64,000 nt of DNA from Yamadazyma tenuis (lineage: Eukaryota > Ascomycota > Pichiomycetes > Serinales > Debaryomycetaceae). The notes beneath the pieces were generated by a model. It was not told the DNA's origin and ran no database searches. It saw only the letters and a list, made by a program, of their open reading frames with translations. The stretch is taken from NCBI RefSeq assembly GCF_029203305.1, contig NC_089463.1:699001-763000 (forward strand). Direction: 5' to 3'. Shown piece after piece: positions 9,401 to 17,743 of this stretch. The position numbers and the translations under genes were made by a program. Every line of letters begins with the position of its first letter. The stretch's first letter is position 1.

Positions 9401-11295
9401 GAGTTGGAAGATCTTGAAAATTCCATATTTGAGCTTCTTCCTCTTAATAAAATATCTTTAGGTGTGATAGACGGATAGTTGGGACTGTTAGAACTGTCTT
9501 CACTCAGTGAAGCCGTAATTATTGGCGGAGGTTGAAGATTTTGTGGACTGGTTGTTCTCGGAGACTTCAATGGCTGTGGAGAATGTATACGAGCCTGAGA
9601 AGGTCGAGGTGAAAATCGGGAGGACAGCGGCGTAAGTTTCCCCAGATGAATTGGGCTGTTCAAATCAATGGGACTGTTTAAGGTCGAGTTAGATATCGAA
9701 TTAGAATTGGACTTTGAAGAGTTCATTTGCTCTTTGATACGAGAAACTGTATCAGTTACAGAAGCCAACACAAGTTCATCGACTTCTTTCTTGATCTTTT
9801 CACTGATCTTGAGAACCGAGTAAAGCCTGGAAAGGGTATCTATCTTGTCATTGATCAAACTTTGCGTATCTTGAATGATTAGCTTGATTGCCTTGTCACT
9901 GGTTTCAAATGGTTTGAAGTTAACTATCATACTGATGGACTTTTCAGTGTTAGGAGAGAACCGGGGTTCTCCATTTTGGTTGATTTCTATTGGATTGATT
10001 GCTAATGCTTCATCACATAGCTCTATCAATCTCGACAAGATTCCAAACGGGAACTTTTTTATGGGTAATACTGGTTTTGATTGAAAGTGAGTCACATTAA
10101 GCTGCTCATTTGAAGAAGAATTTGGAAGAGGAAGACCTTTATAGTCCAAAACGGCTGACGAGACACTCGAAGACGAGGAAATAGATGAGCCCAAAGAACT
10201 GCTTGAAGAGTTGACCTGGTTGTACGCATAGCTGTAGTTATTGACATTTTGTTGATACAAGCTTTCAAAGATTCTCAAGATTAACTCCTTCTGGTCGCTT
10301 ATTAAGTCATGACACAATTGCAAGTCTTCGCTGGTTCTGTGTTCAACAATACACAAGTCACTATGCTTCTCCAAAAACCAAGCAGGGATTTGTTGCTCAC
10401 AAATATGACAAAGAACAGTCTGTGGTTGTGGCACCAGTGTTTCATCGGCGGTCTTCAGCTCCTTCAATTCAAGCAAATAGTTTTCGAAAATCGTCGACCC
10501 AAATCCAAGTAAGTCGATCAACTGACTGGGTATGGTAAGATCCAAGTCCAACGGAACATATGGTTTGATTGTCCAAATAGAGTGCGTAGGAAGGTGAGTC
10601 TTGGAATCATGGATAAGAATCCCCTGAGCTTCCAACTCAATGATTCCTCCATTGTTCGACACCTTGGAACTCGTATCAGAACCGGCTGTTTCCACTTCAT
10701 CGTCCATGTCATCTATATCTATCGCATCTTCATGTTGTACAACATTTTCCGTAAAGCTCAAAGGACTGGAGAACCCACCTATTGGTTGGTATTCCCTTTG
10801 TAAATCGTTTTCAGTTTCGCTCTCCTCAACAGAGTTGTTAGGAGTTATATTGATTTCATAGTCCGGAATGGACTTATCATCAGTAGCAGTAATAAACTGG
10901 ATTTTGTAGCTGTCATCATCTTTGATCATTTTCTCTATGGCATAGTTGAACACGTTCAAGTCATCTTCATTATTGCCAATTATAAAACTGGATATTGGCT
11001 TTTGAATCATCTTCTTTACCTTTGTTCCTACTATTATTTCCCAATTCTTACTGAGGTACTTGATGTTGCCATCCAAGTCTAGTTCTAACACCGTCGTGGG
11101 GTTGTTAGAAGATGCTAAGCTCAAGTCGATTTGACCTTGAATTAAATCATTGAATCTAGCGTTGGATTGAGGAAGATCAGATACATCGGAGTTGTTGGGT
11201 ATGATTTCCCGAGGACTCACCGACCTTTCTAGGTCACGAAGGTTGGTTTGCGATAGCTGGAACAACGGCTGATGGAAAAAATCATCCTTGGACAT
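6415..11295 (-). CDS. RIM15: Serine/threonine kinase Rim15 (PAS, zinc-finger-like, split kinase, receiver-like)
   Basis: Rim15 links nutrient signals (PKA, TORC1, Pho85) to quiescence and the Igo/endosulfine pathway. Domains in order: a PAS-like region (about 60-135), a Cys/His finger CHICEQQIPAWFLEKHSDLC (about 297-316), long Ser-rich linkers, then an AGC kinase from about 770 with SKGAFGSVFLAKRK, VAIK near 800, IHRDLKPDN near 893 and DFG near 914. About 175 residues are inserted before GTPDYLAPE, as in Rim15/Cek1 kinases. A receiver-like domain closes the protein from about 1480. At its expected phospho-acceptor the sequence reads IFTALKLP, so the Asp is absent. The first ATG is at 11295. 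About 1626 residues is close to the yeast protein. Confidence 0.96.
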   Translation of the reverse strand: MSKDDFFHQPLFQLSQTNLRDLERSVSPREIIPNNSDVSDLPQSNARFNDLIQGQIDLSLASSNNPTTVLELDLDGNIKYLSKNWEIIVGTKVKKMIQKPISSFIIGNNEDDLNVFNYAIEKMIKDDDSYKIQFITATDDKSIPDYEINITPNNSVEESETENDLQREYQPIGGFSSPLSFTENVVQHEDAIDIDDMDDEVETAGSDTSSKVSNNGGIIELEAQGILIHDSKTHLPTHSIWTIKPYVPLDLDLTIPSQLIDLLGFGSTIFENYLLELKELKTADETLVPQPQTVLCHICEQQIPAWFLEKHSDLCIVEHRTSEDLQLCHDLISDQKELILRIFESLYQQNVNNYSYAYNQVNSSSSSLGSSISSSSSVSSAVLDYKGLPLPNSSSNEQLNVTHFQSKPVLPIKKFPFGILSRLIELCDEALAINPIEINQNGEPRFSPNTEKSISMIVNFKPFETSDKAIKLIIQDTQSLINDKIDTLSRLYSVLKISEKIKKEVDELVLASVTDTVSRIKEQMNSSKSNSNSISNSTLNSPIDLNSPIHLGKLTPLSSRFSPRPSQARIHSPQPLKSPRTTSPQNLQPPPIITASLSEDSSNSPNYPSITPKDILLRGRSSNMEFSRSSNSISSLSSPRSRRNSKDITIEGFNELVLTKHKTSDLDHSSPMRSSPATVSSMPIPNSNVNIGHNHFYSPGHNLSSLQRNTPSSSPLISHSQIHNDSLERPDKAYLNILGTSKTVTKPPLSPLLVSQTPATKPSAGSIKDYEIIKAISKGAFGSVFLAKRKLTGDYVAIKCLKKSDMVAKNQILNVKSERAVMMKQSDSPYVAQLYSSFQTNNYLYLVMEYLNGGDCATLIKMLGTLGVDWTRRYVAEVIVGVEDLHKRGIIHRDLKPDNLLIDSTGHLKLTDFGLSRMGVIGRQRLQRKSSSSEHGVELFRRSLASTVTPGSPRLSFDGPVFEASNGGKRASSVTPFSLSPTVDQRNSISSPLSETRQTESRISIDQVPSESRSEPQSSDRSKKYDSPNLNPSLPRTSSETSFAIVEDDFHVSPSQSAKVTSYKLYDPQETSEIKFVGTPDYLAPETIRGVGQSEASDWWSLGCIMFEFLFGYPPYHSSTPQQVFTNILNGEIDWPKLLEEDFDEICPPAAKNLIERLLNVNPEDRLGYGGSDEIKRHQYFNGIDWDNLFNEIPSFIPQLDDPESTEYFDKRGADISQFPKDESELSDEDRGSNDDMKLRIRDDNLGLGTSESKGTTSTNSSSNSRRGSLSAGTKRERRSSKLTDPSEFGSFYFRNLNVLEKANKDVINRLKSEHLEHRGSFSSSSSDSTPIRSRGYSFGEKPNFSLNLNNSGSVGLGLASSFGPGSSSSTPVSATNLALGYFGPPLKDASPFKRPVSPMLTAFNRAPSPMKDLTGSPPSFKQHERIGSGHSSDDIPDFGKLSPNDPPAMRHRSSVNSLARNSFKDSPTSSDTEDNSRALMRVQKRRESSRRQMMNINELDILYCEPIPIVRHVIMNYFEKLGCIVVLVNDGDELIRRATGQVKFDMIFTALKLPKIGGIDAVKLIRHTNGVNSQTPLVAITLFAKEATQSGQFSEVLEKPVEFECLRQCLARSRLDEVFESDTEK

Positions 11296-11937
11296 CACTT
11301 GTGGGTGTTTTGGAAAATTGAGAAAGGGGAATGGGTGATAGATAAGGTCAGTTTCTCACGTGTTGTACACCCTGATAATCTCTATATTAACAGCTGAACT
11401 CCGCCCTGGGTAGTGTTTCTCAACTTAATGGTGGTTGAGGAGGTGAGACGGAAGCCCGGGTGAGTGTCGTTTTGTGGATGATTGCACAGTCACAAGTTGA
11501 TACAGGCGGATAGATAAACCTGAAAAAAGAACGCGAATTAAGACAATTTTCAAAGGGTCTTGATGACAGGGAAGGGGCTACAAGTTTGAGAAGTTAATGA
11601 GAGTGACAATGGATCAGAGGATACATATGATGTTTTAATAAACGTATATAATTGAAGAAGAAAAAAAACGGGGAAGCTGGGTGGCCAATTGGTGGTTTTG
11701 TAGCCCCCTCAGCCCTTTGTTAGACCTGGGGTAATGAGAAATTGCTCTACAAACTCGATGCTACCTACTAATGTTTCTGATTCGTTTATTCTCTAGATAA
11801 AATTATTTGTTGGAAATAATCATGGAACGTCATGTTGAAGAATTAGACAGTCGTTATTCATTATAAACAGCCTCCAAGAGTTGGATCTGGAGGCCACAGT
11901 TAAAAGTTGGATTTTAACATTCGCATCAACAATGCGG
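11296..11937. other. RIM15 upstream region
   Basis: This 640-bp stretch lies between the RIM15 start and the stop of the bZIP gene. It contains a CACGTG E-box at 11357-11362, about 60 bp upstream of the ATG, and a CCCCT stress-element-like core near 11704. No open frame or RNA gene is seen. Confidence 0.5.
11357..11362 (+). promoter_or_regulatory. CACGTG E-box upstream of RIM15
   Basis: A palindromic CACGTG lies 62 bp before the RIM15 start codon. This is the core bound by Cbf1 or Tye7/Pho4-type bHLH proteins in yeasts. Function is inferred from the motif only. Confidence 0.4.
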
Positions 11938-12507
11938 TTACTTGGTATATTCAAACAAAGGTTTGGAGTCCGTTATAGATCTCTTCTTGATGCTTTCCAA
12001 GAGTTTGATATTCTGCTCCTCGTTTTTCTTTAATATCATGCTCTTTAGGCATTTGTTTTCCATTGTCAAAGTCATCAACTTCTTCTCTAACAGTTGGACT
12101 TTCTCCTGTAATTCTTTGGACTTGGCCTCCATCTGCTGCTCCTTCATTTTCTTCTTAATCCTGAATCTAGCGGATGCAGCGGTATTTCTCTTGCGCTTAT
12201 CTTCGTTAGCAGCATCCACCTTAACGTTATTGAAGGTCTGATCAAGTACTGGTGTTTGTGGCACATAGGAGTTTGTGTCTGCATTTGTGGAGTTGAAGGC
12301 AGCCACCAGAGTCAAGCTTTCGAGAGACATGGGGCTATCTTCGTTATATTCTATCTTCGCTTTGTACTCTTTAAAGTCCAAGTTGTAAAAGTCATTTTTC
12401 GAGAACAAGTCCAAATCGCTAGCTGCGTTTAGGTCGGTGGGTAGGCTAATGTTCTCGTTGAAGTCTAGGTTCAAATCGGACAAGTAGTCCGAAGGCTTGA
12501 AGTTCAT
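11938..12507 (-). CDS. bZIP transcription factor, Met28/Cys3-like
   Basis: The first ATG in frame is at 12507 and gives 189 residues starting MNFKPSDYLSDLNLDF; the frame upstream has only a GTG. The N-terminus is acidic (SDLDLFSKNDFYNLDF), likely an activation region. From about residue 102 comes a basic region DKRKRNTAASARFRIKKKMK followed by a leucine zipper (LQEKVQLLEKKL, then MTLTMENKCLKSM). The RNTAASARFR motif is the signature of the Met4/Met28/Cys3 group that controls sulfur amino-acid genes, unlike Gcn4 (NTEAARRSR). Which paralogue it is cannot be decided by eye. It would act in the nucleus as a dimer. Confidence 0.82.
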   Translation of the reverse strand: MNFKPSDYLSDLNLDFNENISLPTDLNAASDLDLFSKNDFYNLDFKEYKAKIEYNEDSPMSLESLTLVAAFNSTNADTNSYVPQTPVLDQTFNNVKVDAANEDKRKRNTAASARFRIKKKMKEQQMEAKSKELQEKVQLLEKKLMTLTMENKCLKSMILKKNEEQNIKLLESIKKRSITDSKPLFEYTK

Positions 12508-12915
12508 TGTGGGAGAAAGCAAATGGTTGCCACGAACTTTTTTGTTTGATTTAAGGTTGTATGAGTAAGAAAAAAATTTTCTCGCTTTCCCGGGCACGAC
12601 CGAGTATTATTAATGCAAGTACCCCGTGAACCACTTTTGAAACGAGAGGGGATGCGGGAAACAAGAAGCAAACGGGATGTTTGAGCTCAGCAGCACTGAT
12701 AAGTCTGTAGGCTTTGCTATGGTGCTCTCAGTTGTTGGGTGAGATTATCAGGTGTGTTTGCGACATTCGTACGACATTACCCTTTTGGGTTAGCATATCC
12801 AGGGAGTGACACCTGAATCTGCTCGCAATTGGCCGAATGTCGGAGTCGCTAGTGCTGCAAAAACCAAAGTATGTATTCCTATCTAAGTCCTCTAAAGTCG
12901 TAATTTCGTAACTGG
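12508..12915. other. Promoter region of bZIP gene
   Basis: About 400 bases between the PSP1-like stop and the bZIP start. A pyrimidine/AT-rich tract (runs of T and A near 12570) precedes the ATG. I see no other element with confidence. Confidence 0.4.
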
Positions 12916-14481
12916 TTAGTGATTGATCTGATCGACAAGTGACTTCAACACAAACAGCTCGCCGGTGTCGGTCTCCTCGTTAGTGGAGTTGTTATCGCTA
13001 AAGTTGCGAGGCACCGACGTGGGAAATGGCAGGTTAAAGTGAATGGGAGTCACCATAGACGACCGGCGGGAAAAGGGGATCCCAACCACAGCACACATCC
13101 AAATTCTTGTTTTGTAGATGCGAAACAACTCCCGTACTAAATCACGAAAGTCAATCCGGCGATTGGTAGCGTAGTAGAAGATCAATTTATTTCGATCAAA
13201 CTGGTATTCGGCATCGATTAACTGCATGTTTGCAAGGCCCTCTCCATGTGCTCCCAATGTGAGACTTGAGATTTTGGCCACACACAAGCGGCATGCCTTT
13301 TCTTCGTCTTGTTGCTTGTTGAGCACCCTCAACACCTCTGTTTGCAGTGCAAACGATACCACTGCTTTGGGGAGGTGCAACACTGGTTGCAGATGGTCGT
13401 GGTCTTCTGAATGGCCACTACCACGCCGGTTGGCTTCTTCGTCAGTCAACGCGTGCTGCTGCTCTTGAAACTGTAAATATTTCAACCACCGAGCCTCGTC
13501 AATCGAAACGTCCAACTGCACAAGCCGGCCCAAGTCCCGTCCTCGGTCAGCCTCCACAATTACAAGGTCTCCAGGACGTACCTGGCCCAACTCGGGATGC
13601 GAACTGGGGCCAGGAAGTGTAAATACATCGAGTCTACCGGCCTTGAAGGCCACAAGAACAAGCTGGGAATTGCGCAATGACGGTTCGGACGGGAACCGGG
13701 GCAACAGCACGTTGGGCGTGGGGGTGTCGCCGTAATACTGTTCCTGAAGACGGTGGAGTGTGACTGTCACACGACGATGCGGATCTGCATCAAAGTATTC
13801 ATTTACAAGCTGTGCCGGGTCGTTGGAGGCGGGAGAAGAAGCGGCGTGATCTCCAGGTGTGTTGGCGGTCGTCTTCAAGTCGATCGAAGCGTTGGTATTT
13901 TTGGGAGAACCCAAGGGCACATCGCCCTGTGAATGGCGGCGGTGGTCCCACGAGTAGTCTCCTGGGTGCGAGTCAGACGATCCGATCGAGCTGCGATGGT
14001 TCACAAACCCACCACCAAAAGGCCCCGATCCAATTTGAGGACTCATTGTAGCACCACTCATCAGACCCATGGACCGGGGATGTAAGTTTATACCGTAGCC
14101 CACCGGGGGGTTCATGGGGTTATCTCCCGGAATCTGATGGATCAGAGGGCTTTGATTTAGGGCATTCTGATGTATCATGGTGGGATTGTGGTTCATCACA
14201 TTGGTATTTATACCACTTGCCACATTTGCCATTGGTGCAAACCCAAATACATCCAAGTCCTGGGGGCTGTGGGGCACCCCCCCTGCACTCAGAATTGATG
14301 AGTGGTTTGAATTGGTGGTCCAAATGGTTTCAAACGTCAGAGATCTTCTGTGGGTAGGTCCGGGACCCCATACTGATCCATCACCTGTTGACCCCGAAAA
14401 TTGGCCACCTGGTTGAGGAGCACTCGTATTACCCATATTGTTCCAATTTATCTGACCTGAATCGTAACTTCCTGTATTCAT
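12916..14481 (-). CDS. PSP1: PSP1 C-terminal-domain protein
   Basis: The 521-residue protein has a low-complexity N-terminal half rich in Asn, Gly, Ser and His and a conserved C-terminal half. From about residue 260 there is the Psp1 domain: PGDLVIVEADRGRDLGRLVQ, then LPKAVVSFALQTEVLRVL, DEEKACRLCVAKI, MQLIDAEYQFDRNKLIFYY and RIDFRDLVRELFRIYKTRIW near 450-470. This domain is shared with bacterial PSP1/RicT proteins. Yeast Psp1 was found as a suppressor of DNA polymerase alpha mutants and is a cytoplasmic, RNA-linked protein of unclear role. S. cerevisiae has two paralogues, so the symbol is a family name. Confidence 0.85.
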   Translation of the reverse strand: MNTGSYDSGQINWNNMGNTSAPQPGGQFSGSTGDGSVWGPGPTHRRSLTFETIWTTNSNHSSILSAGGVPHSPQDLDVFGFAPMANVASGINTNVMNHNPTMIHQNALNQSPLIHQIPGDNPMNPPVGYGINLHPRSMGLMSGATMSPQIGSGPFGGGFVNHRSSIGSSDSHPGDYSWDHRRHSQGDVPLGSPKNTNASIDLKTTANTPGDHAASSPASNDPAQLVNEYFDADPHRRVTVTLHRLQEQYYGDTPTPNVLLPRFPSEPSLRNSQLVLVAFKAGRLDVFTLPGPSSHPELGQVRPGDLVIVEADRGRDLGRLVQLDVSIDEARWLKYLQFQEQQHALTDEEANRRGSGHSEDHDHLQPVLHLPKAVVSFALQTEVLRVLNKQQDEEKACRLCVAKISSLTLGAHGEGLANMQLIDAEYQFDRNKLIFYYATNRRIDFRDLVRELFRIYKTRIWMCAVVGIPFSRRSSMVTPIHFNLPFPTSVPRNFSDNNSTNEETDTGELFVLKSLVDQINH

Positions 14482-15522
14482 GTTACCTGTTTCACTAATA
14501 TGTGTAAATATATTGTTTTTCGATGACAGGAGCAGAAATAAATGATTGAAATTTATACTTCTCAGCCAATTTTAGGCAATTATTATTTTTTGAGGGTCGT
14601 GAGGCGGGGGTCATTTCTGGGGGGTGGTGGTCTGGGGTGGTGCAGCAACATTCTGCTGTAACACCAGAGCAAACTGAATAGTGGGGTTTCCACCTGTATG
14701 TTTATTTGTTTGCGGCGGTCCTCGACCTTCGGATGGCCTTCAATAATTGGGTACTGCCGTGTGGGTGTTAATGCCTCTCCTGCGGCTTCGCGGGGAGACA
14801 CCCAGGGGGGTTGATCGGTATATGCCACGACTGGTCCAGGGAAGTACGTCTGAAGGTGTACACGTATTTGTGTATGTGGAATTTTGTTTTGGTGGGCTTA
14901 ACTACGGGGTGGATACCGTACCTGTTCCTGAAAAATTCAATTACCCGCTATTTTGCTCTATTGTTTTTGTTGAGCACTTTAGACTTGCTGCAGACTTTGC
15001 AACAATTTCGCAGCCATTAATCTACTGCACCATTAGGAGCTTAAATATAGAAATTGAGCCCGCAAAAGATGACATCCACAAGAATGGCACTTTCCAACCT
15101 CAACCCAAGGTGCTGAAAGCGAGCCAACACCACATCAAGAAGCCCCTCCTTCTTGTTGCCGGTAGTAGTGGATTTATCGCCAAACATTGAGTCACATCCA
15201 AAACTTTTGGTACAAGTACCTGCACCCCAACAGTGATGTCTTTTAAACCAGAAACCCGAAAGGGCAAAACGTAAAAAGTGATTTCGTCGACAGCAGTAGT
15301 CAACAGTAGTAGTCAACAGTTGTATAATCGGTTGTCTTCGCTTCTTGCTGACACAGTATTGATGGAGCTCACAGTTGTTTTGGTTTGGTCGTCATGCCCA
15401 GTTTGTAGGTGGAATCCAGTACCTGTTCTGAACAGCACGCCTGATAAATGCCAACTCGAGTATTGTATAGTAAAATACATTTTAAACGAACTAAAAATCA
15501 CTGGGGATTACTTGACACGTTT
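14482..15522. other. Gene-poor region between PSP1 and MCM1 copy 1
   Basis: About 1 kb without a supported gene. The open frames here have no recognisable motif and overlap each other on both strands. At 15463-15505 lies a stretch resembling the 3' end of the MCM1 duplication (listed separately). Confidence 0.5.
15463..15505. repeat. Partial extra copy of the MCM1 3' flank
   Basis: This short segment (TATAGTAAAATACATTTTAA and following) closely matches the sequence just past the stop of MCM1 copy 1 (15537-15578) and copy 2 (17697-17738). It is about 75 bp outside the left edge of the duplicated block. It may be a remnant of a further copy or a local duplication. Confidence 0.5.
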
Positions 15523-15584
15523 AAGATCTCACATACATTACAGTAAAACATATTTTAAGCAAACTAAATATCACGGACACCCAT

Positions 15585-16322
15585 TTACTGGTACTGCTGC
15601 TGGTTAGGAATATTACCATTTTGCATGTTAAAGTACTGTTGGTATACGTTGGGGTCGTTGTACCCTTGGGGAGGCATAGGCATCTGGGGATGCGACTGAG
15701 GGTATGGCATTCCAGGAGGTAAATGGGCTGCAGGAGGCAAATGGGCTCCAGGAGTCAAATGGGCTCCAGGAGGAAACTGGTTGGCAGCAACACCGGGCTG
15801 GATTTGCTGGTGGTGGAGAGGGTGAGTAGGCACCTGCTGGGGTTGAGCCGATGGCTGGTGCTGCTGCTGAGCAGGTTCTGGAGAATCAGGCGAGTTTCCT
15901 TCACTTTGGTTGTCCTGGTCGTCACCCAATCCTTCCTCGGGAGCATTCAAACACGCCTGGATCAAGTTCTTACCCTCACTCTTGGTGACCAAAGGTTGCA
16001 ACTTGGGAGTGGTAAAAGTGTACACTAACCCGGTCTCAGACACCACCAACAACAAAACCTGGGTTCCGGTCAACACAGACAACTCGTATGCCTTCTTCAT
16101 GATCCCAGCTCTTCTCTTGGAGAAGGTTATATGTCTTCTGGTCTTATCCTGGATGAACTTGATTTCGATTTTTCTTCTTTCCTTCTGCAGTTTTCCACCT
16201 CCAGTTTGTTTGTCGTCATCATCGTTGCCGTCGAAAGGGAGTTGGTCTATTGAGGAAGTGCCTAAGGTGTTACCTGGCAGCCCTTCTGGCATTTGCAATT
16301 TTGGTTCGGTAGCTTCACTCAT
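15585..16322 (-). CDS. MCM1: MADS-box transcription factor Mcm1, copy 1
   Basis: Mcm1 binds CC(A/T)6GG-type sites as a dimer and, with partners, controls mating-type, G2/M and M/G1 genes. The 245-residue protein has an acidic N-terminus (about 1-47), then the MADS domain from KERRKIEIKFIQDKTRRHIT through FSKRRAGIMKKAYELSVLTG, the MEF2/SAM-like extension (TPKLQPLVTKSEGKNLIQAC) and a Gln/Pro/His-rich tail. The tail holds three AHL units (GAHLTPGAHLPPAAHL) coded by 18-bp repeats. It differs from copy 2 in the basic region (KTRR and KRRAG here). A 5' UTR intron ends at the ATG. The conserved frame suggests it is functional. Confidence 0.95.
   Translation of the reverse strand: MSEATEPKLQMPEGLPGNTLGTSSIDQLPFDGNDDDDKQTGGGKLQKERRKIEIKFIQDKTRRHITFSKRRAGIMKKAYELSVLTGTQVLLLVVSETGLVYTFTTPKLQPLVTKSEGKNLIQACLNAPEEGLGDDQDNQSEGNSPDSPEPAQQQHQPSAQPQQVPTHPLHHQQIQPGVAANQFPPGAHLTPGAHLPPAAHLPPGMPYPQSHPQMPMPPQGYNDPNVYQQYFNMQNGNIPNQQQYQ
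15712..15774. repeat. 18-bp tandem repeats in MCM1 copy 1 tail
   Basis: Units of the type GGAGG.AAATGGGCTCCA repeat here and encode the Pro-Gly-Ala-His-Leu segments of the tail. Copy 1 has three AHL units and copy 2 (17871-17897) has one. The 36-bp difference accounts for the 12-residue difference in the tails. Confidence 0.85.
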
Positions 16323-16517
16323 CTAGAGAGATTGTTAGTATAGGCGAACATGGACAACACCTGGCAACTTCTGGCAACTCCTGGCAAAGGGCCCAGTCAC
16401 CACCGTCAACCTCCCACCCCATATGTGTCATTTTGGCTCCATAAAGACACTACTGATGGCAGTGGTAATGTCCAGAGCAAATTGGTGGTGGTACTAATGC
16501 GTGTTCAAAATGCTTAC
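16323..16517 (-). other. 5' UTR intron of MCM1 copy 1 (195 nt)
   Basis: Read on the minus strand, the donor is CAG|GTAAGC (GTAAGC at 16517-16512), the branch site is a perfect TACTAAC (16340-16334) and the acceptor TCTAG abuts the ATG. The exon upstream has no start codon in frame, so the intron lies in the leader. The same three signals are kept in copy 2. Confidence 0.82.
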
Positions 16518-16543
16518 CTGTAAACAACACCGAAAAAAAGGGG

Positions 16544-16585
16544 TCAACAAAACCGAAAAAAAGGTGGTCCACGAAATGCCACCAT
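16544..16585 (-). promoter_or_regulatory. Upstream ORF in the leader of MCM1 copy 1
   Basis: An ATG at 16585 opens 13 codons and stops at 16546-16544, inside the leader exon before the intron donor. The matching place in copy 2 has GTG instead of ATG. It acts as a uORF only if transcription starts upstream of 16585, which is not known. Confidence 0.45.
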
Positions 16586-16682
16586 CGCCACCGGTGCTAA
16601 TACTTGTTTGAAACTAGTGTTATGATGGATATGGCATGGAGAGATACTCCAAATAGGTTATGTGCAACCATGTTGCTCTCGG

Positions 16683-16692
16683 CCATATTAGG
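16683..16692. promoter_or_regulatory. CArG box CCATATTAGG upstream of MCM1 copy 1
   Basis: A perfect CC(A/T)6GG MADS-box site lies about 165 bp upstream of the 5' UTR intron donor. The same box is at 18742-18751 in copy 2. Confidence 0.7.
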
Positions 16693-16708
16693 AAATCGAA
16701 TATGGTCA

Positions 16709-16718
16709 CCAAATTAGG
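16709..16718. promoter_or_regulatory. CArG box CCAAATTAGG upstream of MCM1 copy 1
   Basis: A second perfect CC(A/T)6GG site starts 26 bp from the first one. It is kept at 18771-18780 in copy 2, where the spacing is 29 bp. Confidence 0.7.
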
Positions 16719-16973
16719 TAACCCCGAATTCTAAATTCTAAATTATGGCAGAACCTAGGTAGGAATGGAGGCCTCCAATTGGAAGGCAAGTGGCACTGGT
16801 AGATAGGTGGTGGTTGGGTGAGACTGTGGGTGTTGGTAGCTTTGATTATTGGAGAGGTGAAGGCTTTGGTTATTAATCTCTTTTTTTACATACCTTTTCT
16901 CGTTAAGTATAGTATGGAAAAAAATAACAAGAATTTTGACCAAAGAAGCATCGCCCTAGATCTTGACGATCTA

Positions 16974-17681
16974 GTGTGTGTGCGCAGCACACACGCCAAT
17001 TCCGTTAGGATAAACCCTATGAAATCGCAATTACACCAAGCATAGTCCATAAATTTCAAGTTAATAGTTATTTTTGCATTTCCCTGCATCTGACTTGGGG
17101 TGCTACCACCTAGGTCTTGGTTTCTTCAACTTTTCACCATATATTGGTATATCATGAGCTGGGAGTACTGCAAATAGAGTTTTCTATTATGTATTGTGCG
17201 TACACGCTTTTCGTTCTATTTCAAAGTTTTTGTTGAAGTTGCAAGTTTTACAAATTTAATTTGAGTGGCCTATTTGAAGAAGAGGAACAAAGAAGCTTAT
17301 TTTGTTTAAATTTATATTGTCTTTTAACTGGTTAGTCTACCATTTTCAATAGTACTCTATTCGACTGAAAGTATGAAAACTGTTACTGTGAGGTTTAAAT
17401 CCAAAAATACATGGAAACAAGGACCAAAATATGGTAGTGAAAAGCCTGCCCATATTGGTCCCTTTTTGCAACCGGCTTTTTGGTGGTAATGTCCATAGGT
17501 AGGTGAGATGCCCTACTATTCTACATCATTATAGCCTGGCAAAAATGCCAACGCGGATTGAACAGCGTGGAAGGCAGGTAAAGCCATTCAAAAAGTTAAT
17601 CAGAACTTGCCTTATACGATAATACCAAGACATGGATAGTTGTTAAACTACAGAATAAGCAGACTAATGTGCGTCAGACTC
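16974..17681. other. Unique DNA between the two MCM1 units
   Basis: About 700 bp of AT-rich sequence separates the two units. A palindromic stretch GTGTGTGCGCAGCACACAC begins it at 16974. No gene is seen. Confidence 0.5.
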
Positions 17682-17743
17682 AAGATCTCACGTATATTAC
17701 AGTAAAACACATTTTAAACAAACTAAATATCACGGACACCCAT

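Larger units (their letters stand above)
15523..16973. repeat. MCM1 tandem duplication, unit 1
   Basis: From AAGATCTCAC at 15523 to GACGATCT at 16973 the sequence matches 17682-19032 in the same order: 3' flank, MCM1 coding region, 5' UTR intron, promoter with two CArG boxes, and a distal A-rich tract. The two units lie in direct orientation about 2.16 kb apart and are separated by about 700 bp of unrelated DNA. Confidence 0.9.

Noticed and set aside
12508..12597. 30-codon extension of the bZIP gene
   Set aside because: The open frame begins with GTG and has no ATG upstream of 12507.
14747..15190. 147-codon plus-strand open frame between PSP1 and MCM1
   Set aside because: Several unrelated frames are open on both strands here and none shows a domain or typical codon choice.
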